From Calditrichaeota bacterium AABM5.125.24 (GTDB lineage Bacteria > Electryoneota > AABM5-125-24 > Hatepunaeales > Hatepunaeaceae): DNA of 13,455 nucleotides. Each line of letters opens with the position of its first letter. Positions within the stretch are counted from its first letter, which is position 1. Shown piece after piece: positions 7,291 through 13,331 of this stretch. The position numbers and the translations under genes are program-made. The notes beneath the pieces are model-generated. The model worked only from the letters and a program-made list of their open reading frames with translations, did no database searches and had not been told where the DNA came from. The stretch is taken from assembly GCA_002127415.1 (NCBI GenBank), contig MWJR01000153.1:1-13455 (forward strand), read 5' to 3'.

Positions 7291-7359
7291 ACCAAATAGC
7301 AATCAGTTTTCAGCCATCAGTATTCAGAACCTTCCGGCTTATGGCTGACCGCTTATTCC

Positions 7360-8499
7360 TTAACCGCGCTTGAACAGATCCACCATGTCATCCCTCTCCC
7401 AGGTGAAATCCTTTTCACTACGGCCGAAATGACCGTAAACAGCGGTATCGCGGTAGATGGGTCGTCTCAGATCCAGCCGTTCGATAATCCCCGCCGGGGT
7501 CAGATCCACACCCTTCTCGATGATGCCGGTGATCTCGACGTCTGGTATCCTGCCGGTGCCGTTGGTATCGACCATCATCGAGACCGGCTCCTGGACACCG
7601 ATGGCGTATGCGATCTGGATGGAGCAGGTGTCAGCCAGACCGGCTGCCACAACATTCCGCGCAACGTGTCTGGCGGCGTAAGCCCCGGAACGATCCACCT
7701 TGGTCGGATCCTTGCCGGAGAACGATCCGCCACCATGCAGCGCCATTCCGCCGTAGGTATCGACGATAATCTTGCGCCCTGTGAGTCCGGTATCGGCAAC
7801 CGGTCCACCGAGCACAAACCTGCCGGTCGGATTTATATGAACGATCAGCCTTTCACGATTAACAAACTCCGCTGGAATAACCTTGAAAACCAGTTCCTCC
7901 ATAATGTCATCGCGTATCCTGTCCTGGGTTACATCGGGGTCATGCTGGGCCGATACCACCACCGTCTCCACAGCTGTCGGCTTCCCATCATGGTAGGCGA
8001 CCGAAACCTGGGTCTTGCCGTCCGGCCGCAGGTAAGGCAGCGTTCCATCCTTGCGCAATTCAGACAGCCTGCGGGCCAGGGTGTGCGCAAGCTGGATGGG
8101 CAGCGGCATAAGCTCGGGGGTCTCATTGGTCGCAAACCCCACCATCATCCCCTGATCCCCGGCGCCGGCACGGTCAACACCCACGGCAATGTCGGACGAC
8201 TGCTGATCAATGGCGGTTATCACCGCACAGGTCTCATAACTGAATCCATAAGAGGTATGGACATAGCCGACATCCTTGATAACGCTCCTCACCAGACTCG
8301 GGATGTCAACGTAGGTGGTAGTGCTGATCTCCCCGCCCACCATTGCCATTCCGGTGGTCAGGTATGTCTCGCAGGCCACCCGGCCGAACGGATCGTCAGC
8401 CATCACGGCGTCCAGAACCGCGTCGGATATCTGATCCGCCAGCTTGTCTGGATGACCCTCGGTGACCGATTCAGAAGTATGGATGAACTCCTTCTGCAT
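7360..8499 (-). CDS. metK: S-adenosylmethionine synthase
   Basis: This enzyme makes S-adenosylmethionine from methionine and ATP in the cytoplasm and supplies methylation and radical SAM chemistry. The 379-residue protein has HTSESVTEGHPDKLADQIS at 7-25 (the ATP-binding His is in GHPDK), signature 1 GAGDQGMMVGFA (112-123) and the P-loop-like GGGSFSGKDPTKVDRSGAYAAR starting at 255. ATG 8499 is preceded by AGGA and matches the family N-terminus. A TTG at 8553 would add 18 residues unlike the family and is rejected. The gene lies 43 nt after the nucleotidyltransferase gene on the same strand and ends at a good terminator. No SAM riboswitch-like leader is visible before it. Identification is secure. 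Confidence 0.97.
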   Translation of the reverse strand: MQKEFIHTSESVTEGHPDKLADQISDAVLDAVMADDPFGRVACETYLTTGMAMVGGEISTTTYVDIPSLVRSVIKDVGYVHTSYGFSYETCAVITAIDQQSSDIAVGVDRAGAGDQGMMVGFATNETPELMPLPIQLAHTLARRLSELRKDGTLPYLRPDGKTQVSVAYHDGKPTAVETVVVSAQHDPDVTQDRIRDDIMEELVFKVIPAEFVNRERLIVHINPTGRFVLGGPVADTGLTGRKIIVDTYGGMALHGGGSFSGKDPTKVDRSGAYAARHVARNVVAAGLADTCSIQIAYAIGVQEPVSMMVDTNGTGRIPDVEITGIIEKGVDLTPAGIIERLDLRRPIYRDTAVYGHFGRSEKDFTWERDDMVDLFKRG

Positions 8500-8542
8500 T
8501 TGCTGTTCCTCTATTTTTATTGTAAACCTCGAGTCGTGCGAT

Positions 8543-9520
8543 CTATGGTTCAACCCGGCTGGAAGCGCCGACGTTGAACTTTTGAAACCGTCCCTTAACC
8601 TCGGCGCGGTTGCCGATCAGGGTATCCTCCAGCAGCGCCCTCTCGATGACCACATCGTCCCCAATCACCGAGTTTCTGATGCAGGCATCGCGCACCACCG
8701 TATTGCGACCGATGCTGACGTATGGCCCGACCACGGCGCGCTCGATGCTGGTGCCGTGCCCTATGGCAACCGGCTGGATCAACATCCCCTCACTGATCTC
8801 AGCCCCCTGCTCTCCCGGACCGTTGCGATCGAACAGGTAACGGTTGGTGGCAAGAATGGTCTCCAGACGCCCGCAGTCATACCACCCATCTATCGGAAAG
8901 GTCTCTATTGCCTCCCCCCATTCGAGCATAATCTGCAGGGCGTCGGTCATCTGATATTCCCCCTTGACGGTAATCCCCCGCTCGATAGTTTCCTTTATAG
9001 CTTTGCCGAGCAGCTCGCCGTCGCGGATGTAGTATATGCCGACAATTACCAGCTTTGAAGGTGGTTCAGCGGGCTTCTCGATCAGCCTCTTCACCTGACC
9101 CTCTTCGACCACCACCACCCCCATCTTGCGGGGGTCCTCGACCTCCCTGACGCCGATGGAGGTGACGCCGCGGGTGACGACCGGAGCCATATCGGTGTCG
9201 ATAATGGTGTCCCCGAGAATGACCAGCAGCTCGCGGTCGCCGGGGTCCAGCCCGGTCAGAACCGCATGACCAAGCCCCAGCGTCTGCTCCTGCATCCTGA
9301 AATCGGCCTCAAGGTCATAGTTCTCTCTTACATAGGCCTCAACCTGTTCGCCGAAATTACCGATGATGACGGTAACCCGGCTTCCACCCCACTCAACCAC
9401 CCTGTCAAGGATATGTCCGATTATCGGCTTCCCGGCCACCGACAGCAATGCCTTCGGAACCGTGAAGGTATGGGGCCTGAGGCGTCTGCCAAGACCGGCT
9501 GTGGGTATGATTACCTTCAT
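8543..9520 (-). CDS. Sugar-1-phosphate nucleotidyltransferase with left-handed beta-helix C-terminus
   Basis: The protein activates a hexose 1-phosphate to an NDP-sugar. Its 325 residues start with the nucleotide-binding signature PTAGLGRRLRPHT...PKALLSVAGKPI (6-33). LGHAVLTGL and VILGDTIID (the metal-binding Asp of GDT) follow, then VGIYYIRD, KGEYQMTDALQIML and GWYDCGRLETI, as in glucose-1-phosphate thymidylyl/uridylyltransferases. From about residue 245 the hexapeptide-like pattern (IGHGTSIERAVVG, IGRNTVVRDACI, IGDDVVIERALL) predicts a beta-helix tail like long RmlA or GlmU-type enzymes. The exact sugar and nucleotide are not readable. A glucose-1-phosphate thymidylyltransferase-like or mannose-1-phosphate enzyme is possible. 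The neighbouring phosphohexose isomerase suggests a sugar-nucleotide supply role. Confidence 0.88.
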   Translation of the reverse strand: MKVIIPTAGLGRRLRPHTFTVPKALLSVAGKPIIGHILDRVVEWGGSRVTVIIGNFGEQVEAYVRENYDLEADFRMQEQTLGLGHAVLTGLDPGDRELLVILGDTIIDTDMAPVVTRGVTSIGVREVEDPRKMGVVVVEEGQVKRLIEKPAEPPSKLVIVGIYYIRDGELLGKAIKETIERGITVKGEYQMTDALQIMLEWGEAIETFPIDGWYDCGRLETILATNRYLFDRNGPGEQGAEISEGMLIQPVAIGHGTSIERAVVGPYVSIGRNTVVRDACIRNSVIGDDVVIERALLEDTLIGNRAEVKGRFQKFNVGASSRVEP

Positions 9521-9548
9521 TACTCAGCTTTCAGTTACCAAACAATCG

Positions 9549-10613
9549 TCACCCCTTCAGACCCGCGATGACGGTCAATGGATTGGGATCCACACCTTTC
9601 ATGGCGGCCAGAAACAGACTTACAAAATCCGCCAGCAGGAGTCTCGACAGTGTCAGTTCGAACTGATCATTACCGGCCGCAGGGAAAGGCAGACATCTGA
9701 AACCCCGGTCGGCGAAGTATTTGAGGGTGCTCGACAGGGCGGATCGCAGCGACGGTGGATCGTCTGAGTCCGATAGAAAGATCAGCGCCCACTGTTCCGG
9801 ATCACCCCCGAATATCCCCTCGACAGTGTTGTGCATCGCCTCAGGCGCCTGCATAGAAAAGGCAGGTTGTTTGGCGTTCTCACTGATCTGCGCAGCCATT
9901 CGCGCCGCCGATCCGGCGCAGCGCAGGGAGTGAAAGATAACACCAAAGCGACCCTTCAGCGCTTCAGCAATCGGAAGTGCAGCGCGTATAATCGGATGCT
10001 CCGACAGATCCCCCTGTCCCAGGCTGGCTTCAAGCCGTCTGGCGGCGTTCAACAGACGATCCTTCACCCCGTTATATACCCGCCACCGCTCAATTATACA
10101 CACCAGGAACCCCAGAGACCAGCCCACTGCAGCCCGAGGCTGGTATCCCGTCGGGATAGTCCAGATAGGAAGGAATAACTCACGACCCAGCCGGTCCAGT
10201 TCACCACCTGATGTTACAAATATCACGGTCCTGAGACCACCTGTCACCTTGAGCGACAACTCGACAATCTCGGCGGTATCACCGGAATAGCTCGACACAA
10301 CCACCCCGCATCTATCGCGCGGCGGCTGGGTTCCACGGTGCAGCGAGATTATCCGGCGCGGAGTGACCATATCCCGCAGCAGTTCGCCGGCGATGGCCGA
10401 CCCGCCCAGGCCGACCAGATGCACACGGCTCCGATCCAGTGGAAGATCACCCTCACTGAACCCATCCGAAGCCTCAATTGCAGCAACTATATGACCCGGC
10501 ATCCCGAGGGCGTGGACCAGCATCCGGCCCTGGTCAACCTCACGCAGCGCGAGGACCGCTTCGGCTGTCTCTTCAACGGTTGCCACCCGCAGCTCGGCGC
10601 TCTCTATGCTCAA
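9549..10613 (-). CDS. Bifunctional phosphoglucose/phosphomannose isomerase
   Basis: This SIS-domain enzyme interconverts fructose 6-phosphate with glucose 6-phosphate and mannose 6-phosphate. Of its 354 residues, the first SIS domain shows GLGGSAIAG (68-76) and the phosphate-binding SSYSGDTAE (107-115). The C-terminal half has the family active-site pair, Glu245 in SENAKQPAF and His261 in PEAMHNTVEG. The 16-residue spacing is that of the Pyrobaculum PGI/PMI pair Glu203/His219. It ends with KGVDPNPLTVI, typical of the family. The start is TTG 10613. Its bases overlap the TGA of the radical SAM gene as TTGA, and GAGG lies 7 nt upstream, so translation is coupled. Substrate preference between glucose and mannose phosphates is not resolved by sequence. 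Confidence 0.92.
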   Translation of the reverse strand: MSIESAELRVATVEETAEAVLALREVDQGRMLVHALGMPGHIVAAIEASDGFSEGDLPLDRSRVHLVGLGGSAIAGELLRDMVTPRRIISLHRGTQPPRDRCGVVVSSYSGDTAEIVELSLKVTGGLRTVIFVTSGGELDRLGRELFLPIWTIPTGYQPRAAVGWSLGFLVCIIERWRVYNGVKDRLLNAARRLEASLGQGDLSEHPIIRAALPIAEALKGRFGVIFHSLRCAGSAARMAAQISENAKQPAFSMQAPEAMHNTVEGIFGGDPEQWALIFLSDSDDPPSLRSALSSTLKYFADRGFRCLPFPAAGNDQFELTLSRLLLADFVSLFLAAMKGVDPNPLTVIAGLKG

Positions 10614-11389
10614 GTATTCACCTCACGGTAAACCTTAACCTTAATCCCCAGCCCTTCGACATCACGGGCGATTCTATCCAGACGTCCCGTATCGATGGGA
10701 TTAACGGGACCTACCGGATGATCGAGTGTATATAGCTGAAGAGCTGCCGGCTGAATATCATTTAGGGTTTCAAGCCAGCGGTGATAGGGCCGACCTCTGC
10801 TGTTGGAGGGCTTCCCGTCGAACATAACCGACTGGATAACCAGCTTGCCGGTTCCAGCCGCCATCCGAAGCCCCTCCACTATCGGCTCGAAGGACACCCC
10901 CTTATCCACCGGTCGATTAACCGCAGCGTGAGTCTCCGCATCACCCGCATCCAGCTTCAGCACCGGCAGATCGAACATAGTCAAGGTCTCCCTTAAGGAG
11001 GGGTCTATCGCCGTCGATCCGTTCGACAGAAGTGCCACAGGCAGCCAGGGTCTGACCTCGCCCGCCACCGACCGCACCTCCTTGACCAATCGCGGAAACT
11101 CAGGATGTAGAGTCGATTCTCCGTTGCCGGAAAAGGTCAGCCAGTCCACATCAGGGATAGAGTTTAATGCAGCGGTCACTGCGGCAATAACATCATCGAC
11201 GGGGGGAAATTCCTGTGGTTCAGGGGGGTGGCTGGTCGGCCCGTAGAAACAATATACGCAGTTGTAATTACAGAGCTTGCGTTTTATCCCGGAGAGATTA
11301 ATCCCCAGCGACCGCCCCAGCCGCTTCGAGGCTATCGGACCATACACCAGCCCCGGCTGAAGTGGGACCGGCCACCTGCGCGTATCCAT
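10610..11389 (-). CDS. Radical SAM protein, TYW1-like (COG0731 type)
   Basis: This is a [4Fe-4S] radical SAM protein of unknown substrate. Counting from ATG 11389, the cluster ligands are CNYNCVYC with Cys40, Cys44 and Cys47 (CxxxCxxC). Before them is YGPIASKRLGRSLGINL, the hallmark of the family related to archaeal wyosine synthase TYW1. TFSGNGESTLHP corresponds to the SAM-binding GGE region. At 259 residues it lacks the N-terminal extension with extra cluster ligands that I associate with archaeal TYW1, so wyosine synthesis should not be assumed. Upstream starts at ATG 11404 and TTG 11413 are possible. ATG 11389 has GGGTGG before it. It is the first gene of a - strand operon that ends with metK, which makes its cosubstrate. 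Confidence 0.85.
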   Translation of the reverse strand: MDTRRWPVPLQPGLVYGPIASKRLGRSLGINLSGIKRKLCNYNCVYCFYGPTSHPPEPQEFPPVDDVIAAVTAALNSIPDVDWLTFSGNGESTLHPEFPRLVKEVRSVAGEVRPWLPVALLSNGSTAIDPSLRETLTMFDLPVLKLDAGDAETHAAVNRPVDKGVSFEPIVEGLRMAAGTGKLVIQSVMFDGKPSNSRGRPYHRWLETLNDIQPAALQLYTLDHPVGPVNPIDTGRLDRIARDVEGLGIKVKVYREVNT

Positions 11390-11577
11390 GACGAAACCAC
11401 CCATCGCAGTCAAATCGGATCAGCCATTGGACACAGGAATATCGCTCGATCCCCTCTGTCCGGATCGGTACCGCAAATCCTGTCAAGCTCAAAGCGCGAA
11501 TATACTGCAATACCTTCAGGCATCCCTATTCCCGGAAGCTGTTGTTAGGATGATTAAACATCGCCCTTGTCACAGTC

Positions 11578-11610
11578 ATTATAATAGCGCTTGAAAGAAA
11601 TCTCGTTCAA
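11578..11610 (-). promoter_or_regulatory. Putative sigma-70 promoter of the radical SAM-isomerase-nucleotidyltransferase-metK operon
   Basis: Reading the - strand, TTGAAC (11610-11605) is followed after 18 nt by TATTATAAT (11586-11578), which offers TATTAT at 18-nt spacing and an exact TATAAT at 21 nt. It lies between the family A repeat and the first gene of the operon, about 190 nt before ATG 11389. Assignment rests on sequence match and position only. Confidence 0.5.
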
Positions 11611-11617
11611 GAATGTT

Positions 11618-11673
11618 GTAGTCGGGGCTGTCTCAAGCCCGACTGTGTCACGGTTGAGGACAACCGCGACTAC
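11618..11673 (-). repeat. Two-hairpin dispersed repeat, family A, copy 2
   Basis: Read on the - strand it aligns along its whole length with 5-59: GTAGTCG, a first hairpin with stem GTCGCGGTT/AACCGTGAC, a second GTCGGG/CCCGAC hairpin, and a CGACTAC end followed by AACA in both copies. In the first stem a T-A pair of copy 1 is C-G here, and a G-C pair is a G-T wobble. Structure is therefore kept while sequence differs. It lies 7 nt upstream of the -35 of the operon promoter. Confidence 0.8.
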
Positions 11674-11730
11674 CACATCTCAATTATTCCTGGACACTAC
11701 CTGATAACTGATTGCAAAAATACCGGTTCT

Positions 11731-12576
11731 CTACCCGATCTCCAGACTGCGACCCTCGATGGCCATTTCGCATTTCACCTTGTAACCACGATCAGCGACG
11801 TATTTATTAGCTTCGACCAGCAGGGCATCGCAGTCGTCATCGTCCCGTTCAGGATCGTGATGGGTCAACAGAATATGCGGAACACCCGCCTGATGAGCCA
11901 GATCGACCGCTTCGTCGTAAGTGGAATGTCCCCAACCGCGGTGGGCTTCAATCTCCGAGGGGAGAAACTGAGCGTCGTGGATGAGAACATCAACCCCCCG
12001 GCAGAACGCCTCGATCTCCTCCGGCGTATTGCCGCCCTGGTATTGCAAGCCGAGCTCGTTGTCGGTGATGAAGGCTACCCGACGACCGTTATGCTCAAAT
12101 CTGTATGCATAACCGTTACCCGGGTGGTTCAGGCGCATAGATACTACCCGAATGTCCCCGATTTCAAACGGTTCGGGCAGCTTATCGTGAAATGTAATCT
12201 CGGCGCGAAAGTCGTCCATATTAACCGGAAAGTAACGATTGTCACGACCTTCAAATATGTCGCGTCGTAATACTTCCTGTGCTATCCGGTTACCGTAAAC
12301 ATCTATACTGTGAGCAGGATGATAGGCTGGAGCAAAGAAGGTAAACCCCTCCAGATGGTCCCAGTGAGAATGGGTCAACAGCAAGGTAATGGGATCCGGG
12401 TTTTCATTCTTGACAAGTGCCAGTCCCAGCGAGCGGATCCCCGTTCCAGCGTCCACCACAATACGAACCCCGTTCTCGGTGGATACCTCAAGACAGGTTG
12501 TATTACCACCGATGCGAACGGTATATGGTCCGGGAGCGGGGATAGAGCCCCTTGTGCCCCAGAAGGTTAACTTCAT
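11731..12576 (-). CDS. MBL-fold metallo-hydrolase (PhnP/cyclic phosphodiesterase-like)
   Basis: This metallo-beta-lactamase-fold hydrolase probably binds two metals. Its 281 residues begin MKLTFWGTRGSIPAPGP, typical of the group that holds PhnP-like and cyclic nucleotide phosphodiesterase-like proteins. The metal ligands are THSHWDH (His69, His71, Asp73, His74), His151 in LNHPGNGY, Asp172 in TDNE, and His239 or His240 in LTHHDPERDDDD. IHDAQFLPSE (199-208) and GWGHST (215-219) are further conserved blocks. ATG 12576 has a GAGG upstream. The substrate is unknown, and phosphodiester hydrolysis is inferred only from the fold. It stands alone in a repeat-bounded stretch, downstream of lspA and the DUF62 remnant on the same strand. 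Confidence 0.88.
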   Translation of the reverse strand: MKLTFWGTRGSIPAPGPYTVRIGGNTTCLEVSTENGVRIVVDAGTGIRSLGLALVKNENPDPITLLLTHSHWDHLEGFTFFAPAYHPAHSIDVYGNRIAQEVLRRDIFEGRDNRYFPVNMDDFRAEITFHDKLPEPFEIGDIRVVSMRLNHPGNGYAYRFEHNGRRVAFITDNELGLQYQGGNTPEEIEAFCRGVDVLIHDAQFLPSEIEAHRGWGHSTYDEAVDLAHQAGVPHILLTHHDPERDDDDCDALLVEANKYVADRGYKVKCEMAIEGRSLEIG

Positions 12577-12617
12577 CGACGCCTCATTGGTCAGTTGTCA
12601 GTTTTCAGCTATCCGTT

Positions 12618-12644
12618 GTCATTCCGAACGAAGTGAAGAATCTT
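12618..12644. repeat. GTCATTCCGAACGAAGTGAAGAATCT-type repeat unit
   Basis: The stretch starts GTCATTCC and ends GAAGAATCT, an imperfect palindrome (ATTC...GAAT). Sequences of this style are scattered through many environmental bacterial genomes, from memory. Only one copy is in the window, so its repeat status here is inference. Confidence 0.45.
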
Positions 12645-12650
12645 CTGTGC

Positions 12651-12672
12651 TGTCACCCGTGGACGGATGACA
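12651..12672. repeat. 22-nt TGTCA...TGACA palindrome, family C-like
   Basis: TGTCACCCGT (12651-12660) pairs with ACGGATGACA (12663-12672) with one mismatch and a 2-nt loop. Length and end sequence match the 22-nt elements at 3673 and 12724. Confidence 0.55.
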
Positions 12673-12686
12673 GATCCGCCGTGTAG

Positions 12687-12705
12687 GGGCGCACGGTGTG
12701 CGCCC
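12687..12705. repeat. Perfect GC-rich hairpin
   Basis: GGGCGCAC (12687-12694) and GTGCGCCC (12698-12705) flank a 3-nt loop, giving a perfect 8-bp stem. It sits between two 22-nt palindromes. There is no T-tract on either strand. Confidence 0.65.
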
Positions 12706-12723
12706 GAACCCGGCCGCAACTCC

Positions 12724-12745
12724 TGTCAGACATCTGCGCCTGACA
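12724..12745 (-). repeat. 22-nt palindromic repeat, family C, copy 2
   Basis: On the - strand it reads TGTCAGGCGC, six variable bases, then CTGACA. It shares the fixed parts with 3673-3694. The stop codon of the DUF62 remnant lies inside its right arm, and the homology of that remnant ends at its left arm. Confidence 0.65.
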
Positions 12746-12821
12746 TCTCGGAAACATAGCCATCCACCATGCCAAAGTCGGTGATTATTGCCACAATCGG
12801 GGCGGCGGGGCTCTCATTCAT
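12726..12821 (-). pseudogene. Truncated N-terminus of a SAM hydroxide adenosyltransferase (DUF62) gene
   Basis: An open frame of 31 codons starts at ATG 12821, 8 nt inside the end of lspA. It encodes IVAIITDFGMVDGYVSEM followed by SGADV and a stop. TDFG-x-x-D-x-YV-x-x-M is the N-terminal signature of the DUF62 family, enzymes that hydrolyse SAM to adenosine and methionine and are normally about 260-290 residues. The residues that carry catalysis in the family (later Asp, Arg and His) are absent. The other two frames show no continuation. Homology stops at a 22-nt dispersed palindrome, which also supplies the stop. I read it as a decayed gene formerly cotranscribed with lspA. A functional micropeptide cannot be excluded. 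Confidence 0.7.
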
Positions 12822-13305
12822 CTACGGATTCCGTTCCCTCGGGTTTCAGCTCGCCCCAACGCTGTCGGCTGAATAGGGACAGGATCACCAAAAAGACCAC
12901 CCCGACACTCACCGCCGAATCCGCGACATTGAAGGCCGGCCATCGTATCATAATAAAATCCGGCATATCAACACTCAGGAAATCCACCACCTGCCCAATT
13001 GCCAGCCTGTCAATCATATTTCCCAACGCGCCACCCATTATCAGCGTCAGCGGCATCCCCTGTCGTAGCGGAAGCAGGGGATGTAAATACAGATATACCC
13101 CGAGACCGAGCGCGGCAAGCAGAGCGATTCCGGTCAGAACCACCGGCGGCAGCAGCCTGATTCCGAAAGCCAGCCCAGGGTTAAGCACGAATACCAGCCA
13201 TATCAGATCGCCATCGAACAGGCGGATCACATCGCCGGGCAGCATCCACATCCTGACCAAGAGCTTGCTGCCCTGATCCAAAACAGCCACCCCGCCGGCA
13301 ACCAC
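12814..13305 (-). CDS. lspA: Lipoprotein signal peptidase
   Basis: This inner-membrane aspartyl protease removes the signal peptide of prolipoproteins after Cys is lipidated. From GTG 13305 the protein has 163 residues with hydrophobic membrane segments. It shows LDQGSKLLV (9-17), LNPGLAFGI (41-49), GGALGNMIDRL with catalytic Asp99, and FNVADSAVSVG with catalytic Asp129. The start is doubtful. The same frame upstream of GTG 13305 reads RHRLLYLVV, which looks like the rest of the first membrane helix, yet there is no ATG, GTG or TTG between the TGA at 13357-13359 and GTG 13305. The family normally has about 20 residues before the DQ-x-x-K motif, whereas this start leaves 9. It follows the dksA-type gene by 26 nt. 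Confidence 0.9.
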   Translation of the reverse strand: MVAGGVAVLDQGSKLLVRMWMLPGDVIRLFDGDLIWLVFVLNPGLAFGIRLLPPVVLTGIALLAALGLGVYLYLHPLLPLRQGMPLTLIMGGALGNMIDRLAIGQVVDFLSVDMPDFIMIRWPAFNVADSAVSVGVVFLVILSLFSRQRWGELKPEGTESVDE

Positions 13306-13331
13306 CAGGTATAGTAAGCGATGGCGGTAAA

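Larger units (their letters stand above)
7026..7359. other. Repeat-rich non-coding gap between metK and the lipoprotein gene
   Basis: Read from high to low coordinate, this 334-nt gap holds the inverted pair TCAGCCAT/ATGGCTGA (7310-7317 and 7341-7348), the metK terminator (7259-7290), a nested inverted repeat (7182-7230) and a family B repeat (7111-7177). About 85 nt of leader for the lipoprotein gene remain. A weak -10-like TAAAAT lies in that leader near 7071, with no good -35, so its promoter is not established. An 86-codon open frame spans the gap on the - strand. It is mostly translated repeat and is not believed. Confidence 0.75.
11390..11730. other. Non-coding gap between the MBL hydrolase and the radical SAM operon
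   Basis: This 341-nt gap holds a family A repeat (11618-11673) and a promoter-like sequence (11578-11610), with roughly 180 nt of leader before the radical SAM start. CTGATAACTGATTG near 11701-11714 is a scrap of the CAGTTATCAG-type filler also seen at other gaps. A 70-codon open frame at 11298-11510 on the - strand overlaps the radical SAM gene in another frame and is not believed. I found no small gene or structured riboswitch in the leader. Confidence 0.6.

Noticed and set aside
8500..8553. TTG 8553 as the metK start
   Set aside because: The added 18 residues do not resemble the family and would overlap the nucleotidyltransferase stop. ATG 8499 has its own AGGA and the family N-terminus.
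7429..8577. 382-codon + strand open frame opposite metK
   Set aside because: It is the antisense shadow of the strongly identified metK gene. Its His/Gly/Arg-rich composition reflects the complementary frame and shows no family motif.
11298..11510. 70-codon - strand open frame ahead of the radical SAM gene
   Set aside because: It overlaps the radical SAM N-terminus in another frame and shows no domain. The radical SAM family motifs decide the frame.
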